64,000 nt of DNA from Halothermothrix sp. (GTDB lineage Bacteria > Bacillota > Halanaerobiia > DY22613), in assembly GCA_016841825.1 (NCBI GenBank), contig JAENYK010000003.1, forward strand, positions 1 to 64,000, read 5' to 3'. A program made the translations under genes and the position numbers. Shown piece by piece: positions 63,772 to 64,000 of this stretch. The stretch's first letter is position 1. Each line of letters starts with the position of its first letter. The notes beneath the pieces were generated by a model. That model saw only the letters and a program-made list of their open reading frames with translations, did not search any database and had not been told where the DNA came from.

Positions 63772-64000
63772 CTACCTCACCCCTAAATTAAAAATTCTGA
63801 TTGGAATAACTAATATATTTAGCATACTTGTTTGCATCCATTTATTGACTATAGTTATAAATTATATATAATCAGACATGCCCTCTATACACATTTTATG
63901 TTAATAAAAAAAATTTAGAACTATGAAAAATGGAATGATACATCTCCCCAAGAATCATTGGACTATAGTGCAGCTTGACCAACGTGCTTTTTGGGACCAA
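63772..64000. other. Right edge, nothing recognised
   Basis: AT-rich sequence with no supported frame or repeat within the window. Confidence 0.5.

Overview
The window is AT-rich DNA of a fermentative, anaerobic-type Firmicute. Several features suggest an outer membrane, as in Halanaerobiales: the substrate-binding protein has a signal peptide but no lipobox, and a small secreted protein looks like a beta-barrel with a terminal Phe. A glycine T-box before glyS, a sucrose-phosphate-synthase-like glycosyltransferase and a tyrosine phenol-lyase fit such an organism. No rRNA or taxonomic marker was read, so the assignment is inference.

Layout. (1) 1-3.0 kb: a duplicated Rpn-family nuclease gene. 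(2) 3.3-4.5 kb: a TPR protein gene followed directly by a 40-residue secreted peptide gene and one terminator, with the layout of a Rap/Phr-type receptor and pheromone pair. (3) 4.8-16.3 kb: a complete type I-C CRISPR-Cas operon (cas3-cas5-cas8-cas7-cas4-cas1-cas2, minus strand) and three arrays of 10, 4 and 13 spacers. The arrays share one leader type and differ only in the repeat loop. A RAMP-protein remnant and a small secreted barrel-like protein lie between arrays. (4) 16.6-19.7 kb: a plus-strand operon of a Cys-rich DUF5685-like protein, a membrane protein, a polyprenyl-synthase-like protein with a degenerate second Asp motif, and a prepilin-peptidase-like protein. (5) 19.9-34.7 kb: a low-GC accessory region. 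It holds a decayed Rhs-repeat gene with a variable C-terminal tip, and downstream an array of small membrane proteins, orphan tip ends and duplicated or frameshifted genes. It resembles a polymorphic-toxin/immunity cassette array broken up by two decayed insertion sequences.

(6) 34.8-43.4 kb: housekeeping and small genes (MazG-like, GNAT, DUF4402-like, DUF5667-like, zinc-ribbon, flavin reductase, MFS), a 31-residue Cys-rich peptide gene, tRNA-Pro, and a tandemly duplicated tRNA-Thr/tRNA-Trp cluster. (7) 43.5-55.0 kb: a carbohydrate locus on the minus strand: a LacI-family regulator with two tandem HTH domains, PfkB kinase, ABC importer, SPS-like glycosyltransferase, GalT-like uridylyltransferase, beta-phosphoglucomutase and GH65 phosphorylase. 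It probably imports a glucoside, phosphorolyses it and exchanges glucose between G1P, UDP-glucose and sucrose(-phosphate). (8) 55.1-64 kb: glyS with T-box, tyrosine phenol-lyase, a four-BON-domain protein, a SNF2 helicase, small membrane proteins and surE.

The strongest candidates for undescribed biology are the TPR/secreted-peptide pair, the Rhs tip/immunity array, the double-HTH LacI regulator, a three-copy structured intergenic element of about 130 bp, and the 31-residue Cys-rich peptide.
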